A stretch of DNA of 64,000 nucleotides, taken from positions 1,364,001-1,428,000 of the forward strand of contig NZ_AP027764.1 of assembly GCF_036503815.1 (NCBI RefSeq). The letters run 5' to 3'. Shown one piece after another: positions 26,538-35,772 of the stretch (positions within the stretch are counted from its first letter, which is position 1; every line of letters starts with the position of its first letter). The DNA is from Escherichia coli. GTDB taxonomy: Bacteria > Pseudomonadota > Gammaproteobacteria > Enterobacterales > Enterobacteriaceae. A program made the position numbers and the translations under genes. Under the pieces are notes generated by a model, which was not told the DNA's origin, did no database searches, and saw only the letters and a program-made list of their open reading frames with translations.

Positions 26538-27530
26538 ATGAAACCTCATATGAAACGTGGCCTGACAAAAGTCGCGCTGGCACTGATGCTGGCTGGATAC
26601 TGTGCCGTACCAGCCGCTATGGCGGAAGATGCCGCCTGGGTCGCCAGTGGAACGACCGCTGAATTCGAGGGGACCATACCCTGGCTCTATCGCGAAGGGG
26701 GGAATGCCACGATTAACTCGGAAGATGCGGATCACATTAAAGTAACGTCTGATGGTAAAGGTACCCGTCCTCCGGGTAGCGAGACGGATAAACGCCTTTA
26801 CTCAGGGGATACCATCACGCTGGGTTGGGATATCGGCGATACCGAAGGGGATATCGATGATGGTCCCGCAGGCATTGATGCGAAAACGACAGCCACTATC
26901 AAGTGGTACAGTTACAGCGATAATGCGGGTGGCGGTAAAACGGAGCTGACCGCAGCGGCGGGTAAGACGAGTTATAAACTCACTGATGACGAACGTGGGC
27001 GTTATATCGGTGTTGAAATCCAGCCCATCACCCAGACCGGTAATCCTTTCCAGGGAACGTCGCTGACTCTGCTGGATATTTCAACGGCCAGCGGTGGCGG
27101 CAGCGATACGGACAATGTCGATCCCGGCCCGGTTGTGAACCAGAATCTGAAAGTTGCCATCTTCGAGAAAGGCACCACTACCAACCTTATCGGTGGTAAT
27201 ACGGCCATTGCGCTTAACAAAACGTATGTGGCCAAACTGTACTCGGATGAAAACCAGAACGGTAAATACGACGCAGGTACGGATATGGACGTTACCGCTA
27301 ACTATGACTTTGCATGGGTCTTTAACGGTAACAGTAAACAACTCGGTGCGGCGGGCGGTATCGCTAATGCCAGCTTCGATAACAATGACATTGTTATCCC
27401 GCAAACTAACGAAGAAGCAAGAACCAGCCTTAACGGTAGTGACCGTAATGGTAAGAGTGGTCTTGCGATCCCGGCAAACGGCGACGGCGTTCAGGGCTAT
27501 ACGCTGTCTATCATTTACAAACACCACTAA
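26538..27530 (+). CDS. sinI: SinI-like secreted two-domain protein
   Basis: This 330-residue protein has a signal peptide (cleavage likely after AMA, residue 29) and no membrane anchor. The N-terminal domain (about 30-190) resembles the start of the RatA-like protein downstream (TTAEFEGTIPW against STGEFNGTVPF). The C-terminal domain (about 204-330) resembles the end of SinH, including NLIG, a calcium-loop-like DENQNG (237-242) and DGVQGY. The ATG at 26538 follows AAGGAG by eight bases. It lies 55 bases after sinH. By analogy with the Salmonella ZirT/ZirS/ZirU system it may be exported by, or bind to, SinH; that is inference. Confidence 0.82.
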   Translation: MKPHMKRGLTKVALALMLAGYCAVPAAMAEDAAWVASGTTAEFEGTIPWLYREGGNATINSEDADHIKVTSDGKGTRPPGSETDKRLYSGDTITLGWDIGDTEGDIDDGPAGIDAKTTATIKWYSYSDNAGGGKTELTAAAGKTSYKLTDDERGRYIGVEIQPITQTGNPFQGTSLTLLDISTASGGGSDTDNVDPGPVVNQNLKVAIFEKGTTTNLIGGNTAIALNKTYVAKLYSDENQNGKYDAGTDMDVTANYDFAWVFNGNSKQLGAAGGIANASFDNNDIVIPQTNEEARTSLNGSDRNGKSGLAIPANGDGVQGYTLSIIYKHH

Positions 27531-27537
27531 TGCGCAC

Positions 27538-27568
27538 AACAGCATTCCCATACGGGAATGCTGTTTTC
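27538..27568 (+). terminator. Perfect hairpin after sinI
   Basis: A perfect 12-bp stem (27538-27549 with 27554-27565, loop ATAC) begins seven bases after the sinI stop. The tail is only TTTTCC at its edge, so it may be a leaky terminator between sinI and the RatA gene. Confidence 0.65.
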
Positions 27569-27570
27569 CG

Positions 27571-27605
27571 CCTGTTTTGCTTAGCGACGCGTTAAGCAAA
27601 ACAGG
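27571..27605 (+). other. Second perfect hairpin upstream of ratA
   Basis: A perfect 13-bp stem (27571-27583 with 27593-27605) and nine-base loop follow the first hairpin directly, ending 34 bases before the ratA start. It has no T-run. It could control transcript stability or translation of ratA. Confidence 0.6.
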
Positions 27606-27639
27606 TTGATGTTTTGTTTATCATGCTGGAGTTTTCTAC

Positions 27640-30600
27640 ATGTCGGTATGTCTGAAACCAGGGAAAATCATTATGCTTCTGGGCATGTTGGCAGCGTTTA
27701 TGCTGTCTGACTTTGCACGGGCAGGGGCGGAATGGCAGACATATCCTGATTCTACAGGCGAGTTTAACGGAACCGTTCCTTTTGCCGACAGCGCCAGCGT
27801 ACCCGTCTATCAGGGCAGTGTTCAGCTTAATCCTGCTGAATCTCATGATGTCGGGTTTTCTGCTAAACCGAATGAATTTAGCGTTGATGACGCCGCCGCT
27901 AACCTGATTGTCGCTAATCCTCAGGACAATGAAGGCGACCAGTTTTCCACACCACCTGCGCTGCGCTGGGAAAATCAACCCCCCCCTACCGTCAGCCTGG
28001 TGTGGGCCGATGCCGCCACGCCCGATGTGCCCCTTAACCCACAACCCATTGCTAACCGTAGCTTTTGCGCTCAGGGGCTGGCCGGACGCTCGCTGGTGGC
28101 CTGGCCGCAGATTGATGCGCAGCAAACCCTCCCACTGCTCTACCTGCTGACCTCGACCGGCTATCCCTATGCGGGGACGGTGGCGCTGGTGGACCAGAAA
28201 GTGACCCTGAACATCGCGCCCGCGCAGGGCGATTTAATCTCGGTGAGCGCCAGTGGTTTTAACGAAACGATCGCGGCGGCAAAAACCACCGTTGGCGACA
28301 CCATCACGCTCACCGTCACCACCAAAGATTGTCAGGGCAACGTCGCGGGTAATATTCCGTTTATTATCAAACGTAAAGATGCCGAAAATCGTCAGGGGGC
28401 GGTGAATAATACTGCGCCTGTGATACTGGATAGCACCGAGTTAACGACGACGGATACCGAATATCATGGCACTTCTGATGCCAACGGCACGGCAACCATC
28501 ACGGCACGCCAACCGAACGGCCCTGGCGTCAAAACGCCACTGGTGGTCAGCATCTCTGGTTTTGCGCAAACCAGCGAAACCGCGGTGATTTTTACGGTAC
28601 TCACCAGCCCTGACGTGGCGCAGGCCACAATGTGGGGGCATATGGCGGAGACGGTAGAAGCCCACGGTTACACCTTCAGTCGACCAAAGCTGGCGGCAGA
28701 AGTGAGCAATGAAAGCGCCACGGTTGTCGATCACAACGAAACCTGGTCCACCTTCACCTGGAGCGGCGCAGATAGTCACTGCACCGTGCTGCCCGGCATG
28801 CGCCACTTCGGCGCGCTGGCGACCGTTATCCCTACGTCGGTGCAGACAGTCCTTGGCTGGCCGATGCAGGGGGATTATTACTGGTCATCGCTGGCGGGCA
28901 CCACCGGGCAGCACCATGCGGCGGATGTCTCTAACCGTGGTGAAACCCAAAAGCCGGATAGCACCGCGTTTCTTGTGAGCTGTGTGGATAAGCCAGCGCC
29001 TGATGTCGAACCGAAAATCGTCCTTACGCCCGAAAACTATGATGATGCCGCACAGGCGATGAAAGCGCAGGTGGGCGAAGACGCCTCGATGCGTCTGACG
29101 ATCACTGACACCAAAAACAACGATCAACCGCTGGCGTACTACTACTTCTCGCTGCACCTGGATGACGGTGTTAACCGCAAGAATCAAACCGACCCTACCT
29201 GGGAAGCCCATCCGGTACAGATTACTGGTGGTTCGAATTTACAACAGGTTGATGCTCACACCTATGAAGGCATGACCGATGTCAACGGTCAGGCTTCGCT
29301 AACCCTGAGTCAGCCCGACGGCGCAGGCGTGAAAACCCATATCACGGCGAAAATGCGCAGCAATTTTACGGCTACAGATGCCAAAGACGTGATTTTTACT
29401 GTGATCACCAGCCCGGACAGCGACAAAGCGCGGATGTGGGGCCACATGCGCGGTATTGTTGAATCTGGCAGTCTGTTCAAACGCCCATTACTTGCGGATG
29501 AAACTGAGCATGAACTGGGTTCGGCGCGGGAAAATAACGAAGACTGGGCGCTGTTCGATCAAGACACCAGTATGCAGGCAGAATGCGGTGTGGGCCATAT
29601 ACCCCGGCAGAGTTCGCTGGAAGGCTTATTTACCGCCCATCCAGGTAACGCGATTGGTACTGAGTATGGCTGGCCTACCGCCCAACAGAGCTACTTAAGC
29701 GCGGTGGAGCAAGCAACGCATTCATCGGTGAATCTGGGGAACGGGAGCGTCGACAGCTACTCCGGCTTTAAGCAGAATTATCTCACCTGTTCGGGCAATG
29801 AGATGGTCGCGAAGGTTGAAGTGAGCACCGATCACGATGTCACCCCTGGCAGCAAAGCGCAGGCCAAAGTGGGAGACACCATCGTGATGACCGTGCGTAC
29901 GATTAACGCCCTCAATAATACCCCCGTTCCCTTTACTGCCTTCACCATCACCAAAGGCATGGGGTATAACCGAGCGGGGCAGGTGAGCGGGTTTGATGAC
30001 CCGAGCAGCGGCGCTATCACGATGAATGGCACGCAATACGGCACATCGCAGCCGTCGATGGTTTATACGGGTACGACAGATGCACAAGGCGTGGCAACGG
30101 TCGAAATAGAGCAACCCCAGGGGGTAGGGTTAAGAACCGTGCTGAGCATTACGCCGGTCAATTCCCATCTACCAAATGCCATTAATTACAATGTTATTTT
30201 TACCACCCCAACCAGCCCGGATGTTAGTGGGGCGCAGATGTGGGGCCATATGGATGAAACGATTACCGTTGATTCATTAACCTTTACCCGGCCTAAGCTG
30301 GCAGCAGAAATCACCAGTCCGGATGGCACACTAACGGAAAAAAACGAAGTCTGGGCGCGCGTTAGCCAGGCCAGTACGGCCATTACCAGTAAAGGCGGTT
30401 GCGGAACCAATATGCTGCCGCGCCGCTCCCAGCTCAGTGCGCTCTATGACGCTAATAACGGTAATGCGGTGCAAGCCACACACGGCTGGCCGACGCAGCG
30501 TCAGCCCTACTGGAGCAGTTCCCCCGCGGATTTAACGCCGCACAATTACACCATTGCCCTGGATAACGGCGCACAGGCCATCGGCGGCGATACGCCGGTT

Positions 30601-33600
30601 TACGTCAGTTGCCTGACGACGGCGAACAAACCTGCCAGCAGCATTACGCTGGAGGTGGTTGATAACGCACAGTGGGCTGCCGGGAATAACGCGGCGAAGC
30701 TGAAAAAAGGCGAAACGCTACAGGTTAAGGTAACGGTAAAAGATGCGCAGGGTAATCGGCTCACGGATATGCCATTTAAACTCAGTCGCGGAGACGGTTA
30801 TACCCGCACGGGCGAAAAACATATTGCCGGTAGCGGCGATGCGCTGGTGGCACCGGTGGTGATTAACAGCGGGCTGGCGGATGAAACGACGTTGAACGAC
30901 ACCGCGGGATTTTATACTGCCATGACCGGCAGCGACGGCAGCAAAATCCTCAATATTACCCGCCCGGATACTCACGGCACCAAAACGGCGCTGACGGCGA
31001 CGTTGTATTCCGATGCAACAAAAAAAGACAGCCTGGATACGATCTTTACTGTGGTCACCAGCCCGGATAGTAGCAAAGCGAAAATGTGGGGGCATATGCC
31101 GGAAACGGTGACGGCTGCGGACGGTACGGTATTTAAACGCCCGCTGTTGTTGAAGGAACTGGCCTATCAGACTGGGCGAACATCGACGTCTGAAGACAAT
31201 GAAAACTGGGCGTTGTTTAACATTAATTATGCGAGTTCTTCCACGACGTATAGTGGCTGTGGAACCAACTATATTCCGACTCAAGCCGGTCTGACGTCAC
31301 TGTTTGCTAATAATGCGGGCAACACCATGAAAACCGTGCAGGGCTGGCCGGTGGCAACACGCTATTTGTCCAACACGTCCGACAACGGCAGCATGGAGCA
31401 GCGTAACTACAAGGCGGTAGATCTCAGCAATGGCACGAGTGCGGCAGTGTCATCAACGGCGCTGCAACTGCTGACCTGCCAGACCACGCCGGTAACCACG
31501 GTGGGCCAAATTCTGCTGGAAGCGGCAGATCCGGCGACGCTGGATACCACCTATAACGTGGTAAAAGCGAAAAAAGGCGAAGAATCCGTGGTGCGCGTCA
31601 CCACCAAAGATACGCAAGGCAACCTGGTGGGCAATACGGCATTTATCCTGACGCGTGCCAACAGCGTGAGTCGGGCTAACGCATCAGCAACCGCGAGCGT
31701 GGGCGCGCTGACGGTGACGGATGCTTGGGGAAATACGCGAAATAATTTCCAGTCGACGAGTGAAACGATTTACGGCGTGACTGGTGCAGACGGGTCAACG
31801 ACATTTACCCTGAAACAGGATAACAGTACCGGGTTAAGAACCGATCTCACGGCAAAACTGGATACGTCCAGCAGCGTCAAGGCGACGCTACCGGTGGTCT
31901 TTACTGTCGTGACCAGCCCGGATTCGCCAAAAGCGAATTTTTGGGGACATATGGCCGAAACGGTGATGGCCTCCGACGGTACAATCTATAAACGACCACT
32001 GTTGTTGAAAGAGCTGAGTAACACCAGTGGTCGAAATTCTACGGCTGAAAACGGTGAAGATTGGGCAAGATTCACCTGGACTCAGTCGGCTGACACCAGC
32101 ATGAATGGGTGTGGTACAGATTATATGCCGACGCTGGATGGACTGAAGTCTTTGTATGACGCCAATAGCGGTAATGTGATGAGTACGGTGCAGGGATGGC
32201 CGGTAAAAACGACCTATCTCACCAATACCCCGAGTGATACGCAAACAGGGAGCCGTTACTACAATGTGGTGCAACTGAATACTGGTGCAGTCTCACAAAT
32301 CTCGACGAACACAGTCGTGCTACAAACCTGCCGCACAACGCCGTTGACGGCTGCTAGCCAAATTACGCTGGAGGCCTCAGACCCCGCGCAATTTGTCAGC
32401 ATTGACAGTACGCTTAGCGCGATCAAAGTGCAGAAAGGCGATAGCGTGTCGATCCGCATTTCGACTAAAGATGCACAGGGGAATTTAGTCGGCAATACGC
32501 CGTTTGCCCTGAAACACGCTAACCCGGTCAATCGCCAAAATGTGGCGTCAACATCGCAGAAAGTGTCGGTCACGACTGCGTCGGGTACGACGGTGGATAC
32601 CACTGCATCGACCATTCTGTATGGCGTGACCGGGCCAGACGGAACCACCACGATAACACTCCGACAGGATGCGTCCACCGGACTCAAAACCGACTTTTAT
32701 ACCCTGTTGAACGATACCGGCGTGTCGTCGAACACCTTGCCAGTGATCTTCACCGTCGTCACCAGCCCGGATACACCACTGGCGGCCTACTGGGGTCATA
32801 TGGCGGAAACCTTTACCAGCAGCGAAGGCGTCACCTTCAAACGGCCTTTCCTCAAAGCTGAACTTTCAGGTGGTACGGCGGTAACGACCAATAATGAAGT
32901 CTGGTCGCGCCTGACAGCAACGGAGAAAACGGATGCCAGCAAGGCTGGGTGTGATGAGAGTTATCAACCGCTGATGACTGACATGCAGGGGTTGTATGCG
33001 GATTACCCTAACAACCAGTTGGGCACGGTGCTCGGCTTGCCGACTTCCGCCGGGTATATGTGGGCCTACGACATGATGACGGTTTCTGGCAGTAGCTGGA
33101 GCAACCAGGCGTTTTCACTCGTTAGTGGTCAGACAGTTCAGGCATCGTCCAGTTATACGGCGGTAGTGATGTGCCTGGTGGAACCGCATACCGTTCCGGC
33201 GATGATAGAGATCACTTCAACAGCACAGGATGCGGCAAAAACGGCCAGCAATGGTGGTCGACCGAGCGCCGTAGCGAAGAAAGGGGAGACGATTCCGCTG
33301 ACGGTGACCGTACGTGATAGCGCCGGGAATCCGGTACCCTACGCCGACTTTACCCTCACGCGTGAAACGACGCTGGATCGCTCGAAAGCAACCGTTAACT
33401 CGAGTGCGGACGATCTTACCGTAAAGTCATTGATACCCGCGAACAGTGACGCTGTGCTGACGGCAAATGGGGCAAAAGTGCTCAGAACAACGGGCAGTGA
33501 TGGCACAGCCACCTTTGAAGTGAGCCAGAATGCCACGACAGGTCTGGCGACACCGATAACCGTCATGTTGGCGCGCGATACAACCAAAACCGCCACGCTG

Positions 33601-35724
33601 GATGTTATCTACACGGTGATAACCAGCCCAGACTCACCGAGCGCGAAATTCTGGGGACACATGCCGGACACCTTTACCAGTTCGGCAGGCGTCACCTTCA
33701 GACGACCGCTGCTGAAAGCCGAAGCGACTTCAGGGTCATCGATTAGCACTAACGGCAATGGTGAAGTGTGGTCGTATATGAGCAACTTTCAAAATTTAAC
33801 ATCGACAGATTGTCCGCTGGAGAATCAACCGCGTAGTAATGAATTGTTGGATTTGTATAATGATCATCCCAACGGCGCGATAAAGACTGACCTGGGGCTG
33901 CCGATATATGCAGGCAAGTGGTGGGCTTATGATATGGTCATGCCGGATTTATATACGTGGCAGTATCAGACGGTCAGCCTGAGCGCAGGAGATATCGCGA
34001 AGAGCTCGTCAAACAACGCGCTGATGCTTTGCCTGACGAAGCCGCATCCGGCAGGCGTCAGCGTAATGTTGACGTCATCCGCAATGGATAACGCCAGAAC
34101 CCTCAGCAATGGCGGGCGACCCAGCGCGTCAGTGAAAAAAGGTAACCCACTGCCAATTGTGGTGACGGTCAAAGATCGTGATGGCAACCCGCTGGCGGGA
34201 GAGGCCGTGACGCTCAGGCGTGGTTCAGCGATGAGTCGTTCAGGAGTAGGAGTGGGTACGCCGGCAAATGGAATGACGTTGACAGAATTGACACCTGTGT
34301 CGGCGGAGTTTTCTCTGGCCGCACACGATACGCAATGGCAAGGTTTCACTGGCAGTGATGGTACGGCCACTTTCAATGTTGAACAGCCTGAGACCATCGG
34401 CCTGGCCATTCCGTTCACCGCTATACTGGCGCGAGATGTCGCAACTACCAGCGTCCTTGATACGATCTTTACCGTCGTCACCAGCCCGGATTCCGCAATG
34501 GCGACCTACTGGGGCCATATGCCGGATACGGTAACGGCGGAAAACGGCGTGGTCTTTGAACGGCCTAAGTTGTTGAAAGAGCTGCCGTCGAGCGCCGGAG
34601 TCAGTCAGGTGACGGATAACAATGAAGTGTGGCCGTTGTTTAAGGCAACGCAAAGGGAAGATAGCAACCTCAGTCCTTGTGAAGCGGCACGTCGGCCATT
34701 GAGCGATGATTTATTATCGCTCTACGCGCGCTATCCGGGGAACACGCTGACGACTCAAATCGGCTGGTCTACGAAGTATGCATGGTGGGCACTGGATAAC
34801 AAGCAGGGGAATGCCCTGGTTGTCAGTCTGAATAATGGTTTTGAGTCGTCGACGGCGAGTACGGGGTATCAGGGATGTCTGGTCAATCCCCGCGCGACCG
34901 TCTCCAGCGTCACGCTGACATCGACGGCGATAGATGCCACTACGCAGGCGGCGAAGGTAAAAAAAGGTGAAGCCGCGCCCGTCGTTGTTACCGTAAAAGA
35001 CAGCGCCGGGAAGCCGGTACCGAATGTCGCTTTCACCTTAAAACGTGGTGATGCCGTGCCGCGTAACAGCGGGGCGACATTGTATGGTGATGTGGACGCG
35101 ATGGACGATTTGACTGTGCAACCCTCATCCGGTGCAGCAGTCACGCTGGCTGACAGTGGGAATACGATCGACGGCGTGACAGGGGCGGACGGTACGGCAA
35201 GTTTTACCGTTCGTCAGGATAATACGCCAGGATATAAAACGCCGTTGACGGTGACGCTGACCAATAACGCCGCGATAACCGCGACGCTGGATACCATTTT
35301 CACCGTGCCGACCAGTCCGAATGTTGCCACGGCTTATTTCTGGGGACATATGGCGGATACCGCCACAGTAAGTGGCAAGACGTTACACCGCCCACTATTG
35401 AAATCAGAGTTGCCGTCAGGGGCTACAGCGGCAGTAGCGCCAACGGTGAATAATGAAATCTGGGCGCTGGCACATGTGATCGATGCTCAAAAATGGGATA
35501 TTGCAAAGCAGTGCGGTGACTTTAGTAGAGCACCGAGCTATACCGATTTACAGTCGTTACATAGCAGCTTTAGCGCGCTGGGATGGCCATCATCGATAAG
35601 CTTCCCCTATTTCTCTACCGATCGGGCCGGTTCGTTCTATTGTGGCATGGATGAAGGGGCGGGGACACAAAACTGCGGTATTCAGGCATCCAGTACTGCG
35701 GGGTTTGCGACCTGTTTCCAGTAG
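27640..35724 (+). CDS. ratA: RatA-like giant exported repeat protein
   Basis: This is a 2,694-residue exported protein related to the Rat proteins of the Salmonella CS54 island; its function is not established. A signal peptide ends near ARA (residue 28). An N-terminal domain shared with SinI covers about 29-190. Nine modules of 268-287 residues follow, each an Ig-like domain (VTVKDxxGN to GxDGTxTF), the segment TSPDSxxAxxWGHM, and a lectin-like half with two conserved cysteines. The WGHM tryptophans are at residues 332, 600, 868, 1150, 1435, 1718, 2005, 2291 and 2568. The last cysteine is residue 2692, so the protein ends within the last module and is not truncated. No barrel, LPXTG or hydrophobic anchor is visible. 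GGAG precedes the ATG by eight bases. Confidence 0.85.
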   Translation: MSVCLKPGKIIMLLGMLAAFMLSDFARAGAEWQTYPDSTGEFNGTVPFADSASVPVYQGSVQLNPAESHDVGFSAKPNEFSVDDAAANLIVANPQDNEGDQFSTPPALRWENQPPPTVSLVWADAATPDVPLNPQPIANRSFCAQGLAGRSLVAWPQIDAQQTLPLLYLLTSTGYPYAGTVALVDQKVTLNIAPAQGDLISVSASGFNETIAAAKTTVGDTITLTVTTKDCQGNVAGNIPFIIKRKDAENRQGAVNNTAPVILDSTELTTTDTEYHGTSDANGTATITARQPNGPGVKTPLVVSISGFAQTSETAVIFTVLTSPDVAQATMWGHMAETVEAHGYTFSRPKLAAEVSNESATVVDHNETWSTFTWSGADSHCTVLPGMRHFGALATVIPTSVQTVLGWPMQGDYYWSSLAGTTGQHHAADVSNRGETQKPDSTAFLVSCVDKPAPDVEPKIVLTPENYDDAAQAMKAQVGEDASMRLTITDTKNNDQPLAYYYFSLHLDDGVNRKNQTDPTWEAHPVQITGGSNLQQVDAHTYEGMTDVNGQASLTLSQPDGAGVKTHITAKMRSNFTATDAKDVIFTVITSPDSDKARMWGHMRGIVESGSLFKRPLLADETEHELGSARENNEDWALFDQDTSMQAECGVGHIPRQSSLEGLFTAHPGNAIGTEYGWPTAQQSYLSAVEQATHSSVNLGNGSVDSYSGFKQNYLTCSGNEMVAKVEVSTDHDVTPGSKAQAKVGDTIVMTVRTINALNNTPVPFTAFTITKGMGYNRAGQVSGFDDPSSGAITMNGTQYGTSQPSMVYTGTTDAQGVATVEIEQPQGVGLRTVLSITPVNSHLPNAINYNVIFTTPTSPDVSGAQMWGHMDETITVDSLTFTRPKLAAEITSPDGTLTEKNEVWARVSQASTAITSKGGCGTNMLPRRSQLSALYDANNGNAVQATHGWPTQRQPYWSSSPADLTPHNYTIALDNGAQAIGGDTPVYVSCLTTANKPASSITLEVVDNAQWAAGNNAAKLKKGETLQVKVTVKDAQGNRLTDMPFKLSRGDGYTRTGEKHIAGSGDALVAPVVINSGLADETTLNDTAGFYTAMTGSDGSKILNITRPDTHGTKTALTATLYSDATKKDSLDTIFTVVTSPDSSKAKMWGHMPETVTAADGTVFKRPLLLKELAYQTGRTSTSEDNENWALFNINYASSSTTYSGCGTNYIPTQAGLTSLFANNAGNTMKTVQGWPVATRYLSNTSDNGSMEQRNYKAVDLSNGTSAAVSSTALQLLTCQTTPVTTVGQILLEAADPATLDTTYNVVKAKKGEESVVRVTTKDTQGNLVGNTAFILTRANSVSRANASATASVGALTVTDAWGNTRNNFQSTSETIYGVTGADGSTTFTLKQDNSTGLRTDLTAKLDTSSSVKATLPVVFTVVTSPDSPKANFWGHMAETVMASDGTIYKRPLLLKELSNTSGRNSTAENGEDWARFTWTQSADTSMNGCGTDYMPTLDGLKSLYDANSGNVMSTVQGWPVKTTYLTNTPSDTQTGSRYYNVVQLNTGAVSQISTNTVVLQTCRTTPLTAASQITLEASDPAQFVSIDSTLSAIKVQKGDSVSIRISTKDAQGNLVGNTPFALKHANPVNRQNVASTSQKVSVTTASGTTVDTTASTILYGVTGPDGTTTITLRQDASTGLKTDFYTLLNDTGVSSNTLPVIFTVVTSPDTPLAAYWGHMAETFTSSEGVTFKRPFLKAELSGGTAVTTNNEVWSRLTATEKTDASKAGCDESYQPLMTDMQGLYADYPNNQLGTVLGLPTSAGYMWAYDMMTVSGSSWSNQAFSLVSGQTVQASSSYTAVVMCLVEPHTVPAMIEITSTAQDAAKTASNGGRPSAVAKKGETIPLTVTVRDSAGNPVPYADFTLTRETTLDRSKATVNSSADDLTVKSLIPANSDAVLTANGAKVLRTTGSDGTATFEVSQNATTGLATPITVMLARDTTKTATLDVIYTVITSPDSPSAKFWGHMPDTFTSSAGVTFRRPLLKAEATSGSSISTNGNGEVWSYMSNFQNLTSTDCPLENQPRSNELLDLYNDHPNGAIKTDLGLPIYAGKWWAYDMVMPDLYTWQYQTVSLSAGDIAKSSSNNALMLCLTKPHPAGVSVMLTSSAMDNARTLSNGGRPSASVKKGNPLPIVVTVKDRDGNPLAGEAVTLRRGSAMSRSGVGVGTPANGMTLTELTPVSAEFSLAAHDTQWQGFTGSDGTATFNVEQPETIGLAIPFTAILARDVATTSVLDTIFTVVTSPDSAMATYWGHMPDTVTAENGVVFERPKLLKELPSSAGVSQVTDNNEVWPLFKATQREDSNLSPCEAARRPLSDDLLSLYARYPGNTLTTQIGWSTKYAWWALDNKQGNALVVSLNNGFESSTASTGYQGCLVNPRATVSSVTLTSTAIDATTQAAKVKKGEAAPVVVTVKDSAGKPVPNVAFTLKRGDAVPRNSGATLYGDVDAMDDLTVQPSSGAAVTLADSGNTIDGVTGADGTASFTVRQDNTPGYKTPLTVTLTNNAAITATLDTIFTVPTSPNVATAYFWGHMADTATVSGKTLHRPLLKSELPSGATAAVAPTVNNEIWALAHVIDAQKWDIAKQCGDFSRAPSYTDLQSLHSSFSALGWPSSISFPYFSTDRAGSFYCGMDEGAGTQNCGIQASSTAGFATCFQ
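28237..35721 (+). repeat. Nine tandem Ig-plus-lectin-like modules within ratA
   Basis: Module ends, set by the last conserved cysteine codon, are at 28983, 29790, 30612, 31479, 32331, 33174, 34032, 34878 and 35715. The copies are diverged in sequence; modules 4 and 5 resemble each other most, and modules 6, 7 and 8 form a second group. The units appear to correspond to the domains first named as Salmonella repeats of unknown function (DUF823/DUF824), which I recall but could not search. Confidence 0.85.
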
Positions 35725-35772
35725 TCTTATCGGGTCTGTAAAGCGGGGGAAAGTCTGGTACGCAATACGTCA

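Noticed and set aside
28237..35721. Tandem repeats as a CRISPR array or satellite DNA
   Set aside because: The units are over 800 bases long, diverged and in one open reading frame; they are protein-domain repeats.
24099..35772. Classical pathogenicity island with integrase and attachment sites
   Set aside because: No integrase, transposase, tRNA gene or flanking direct repeat could be found at either edge; the term island is used only for the accessory content.
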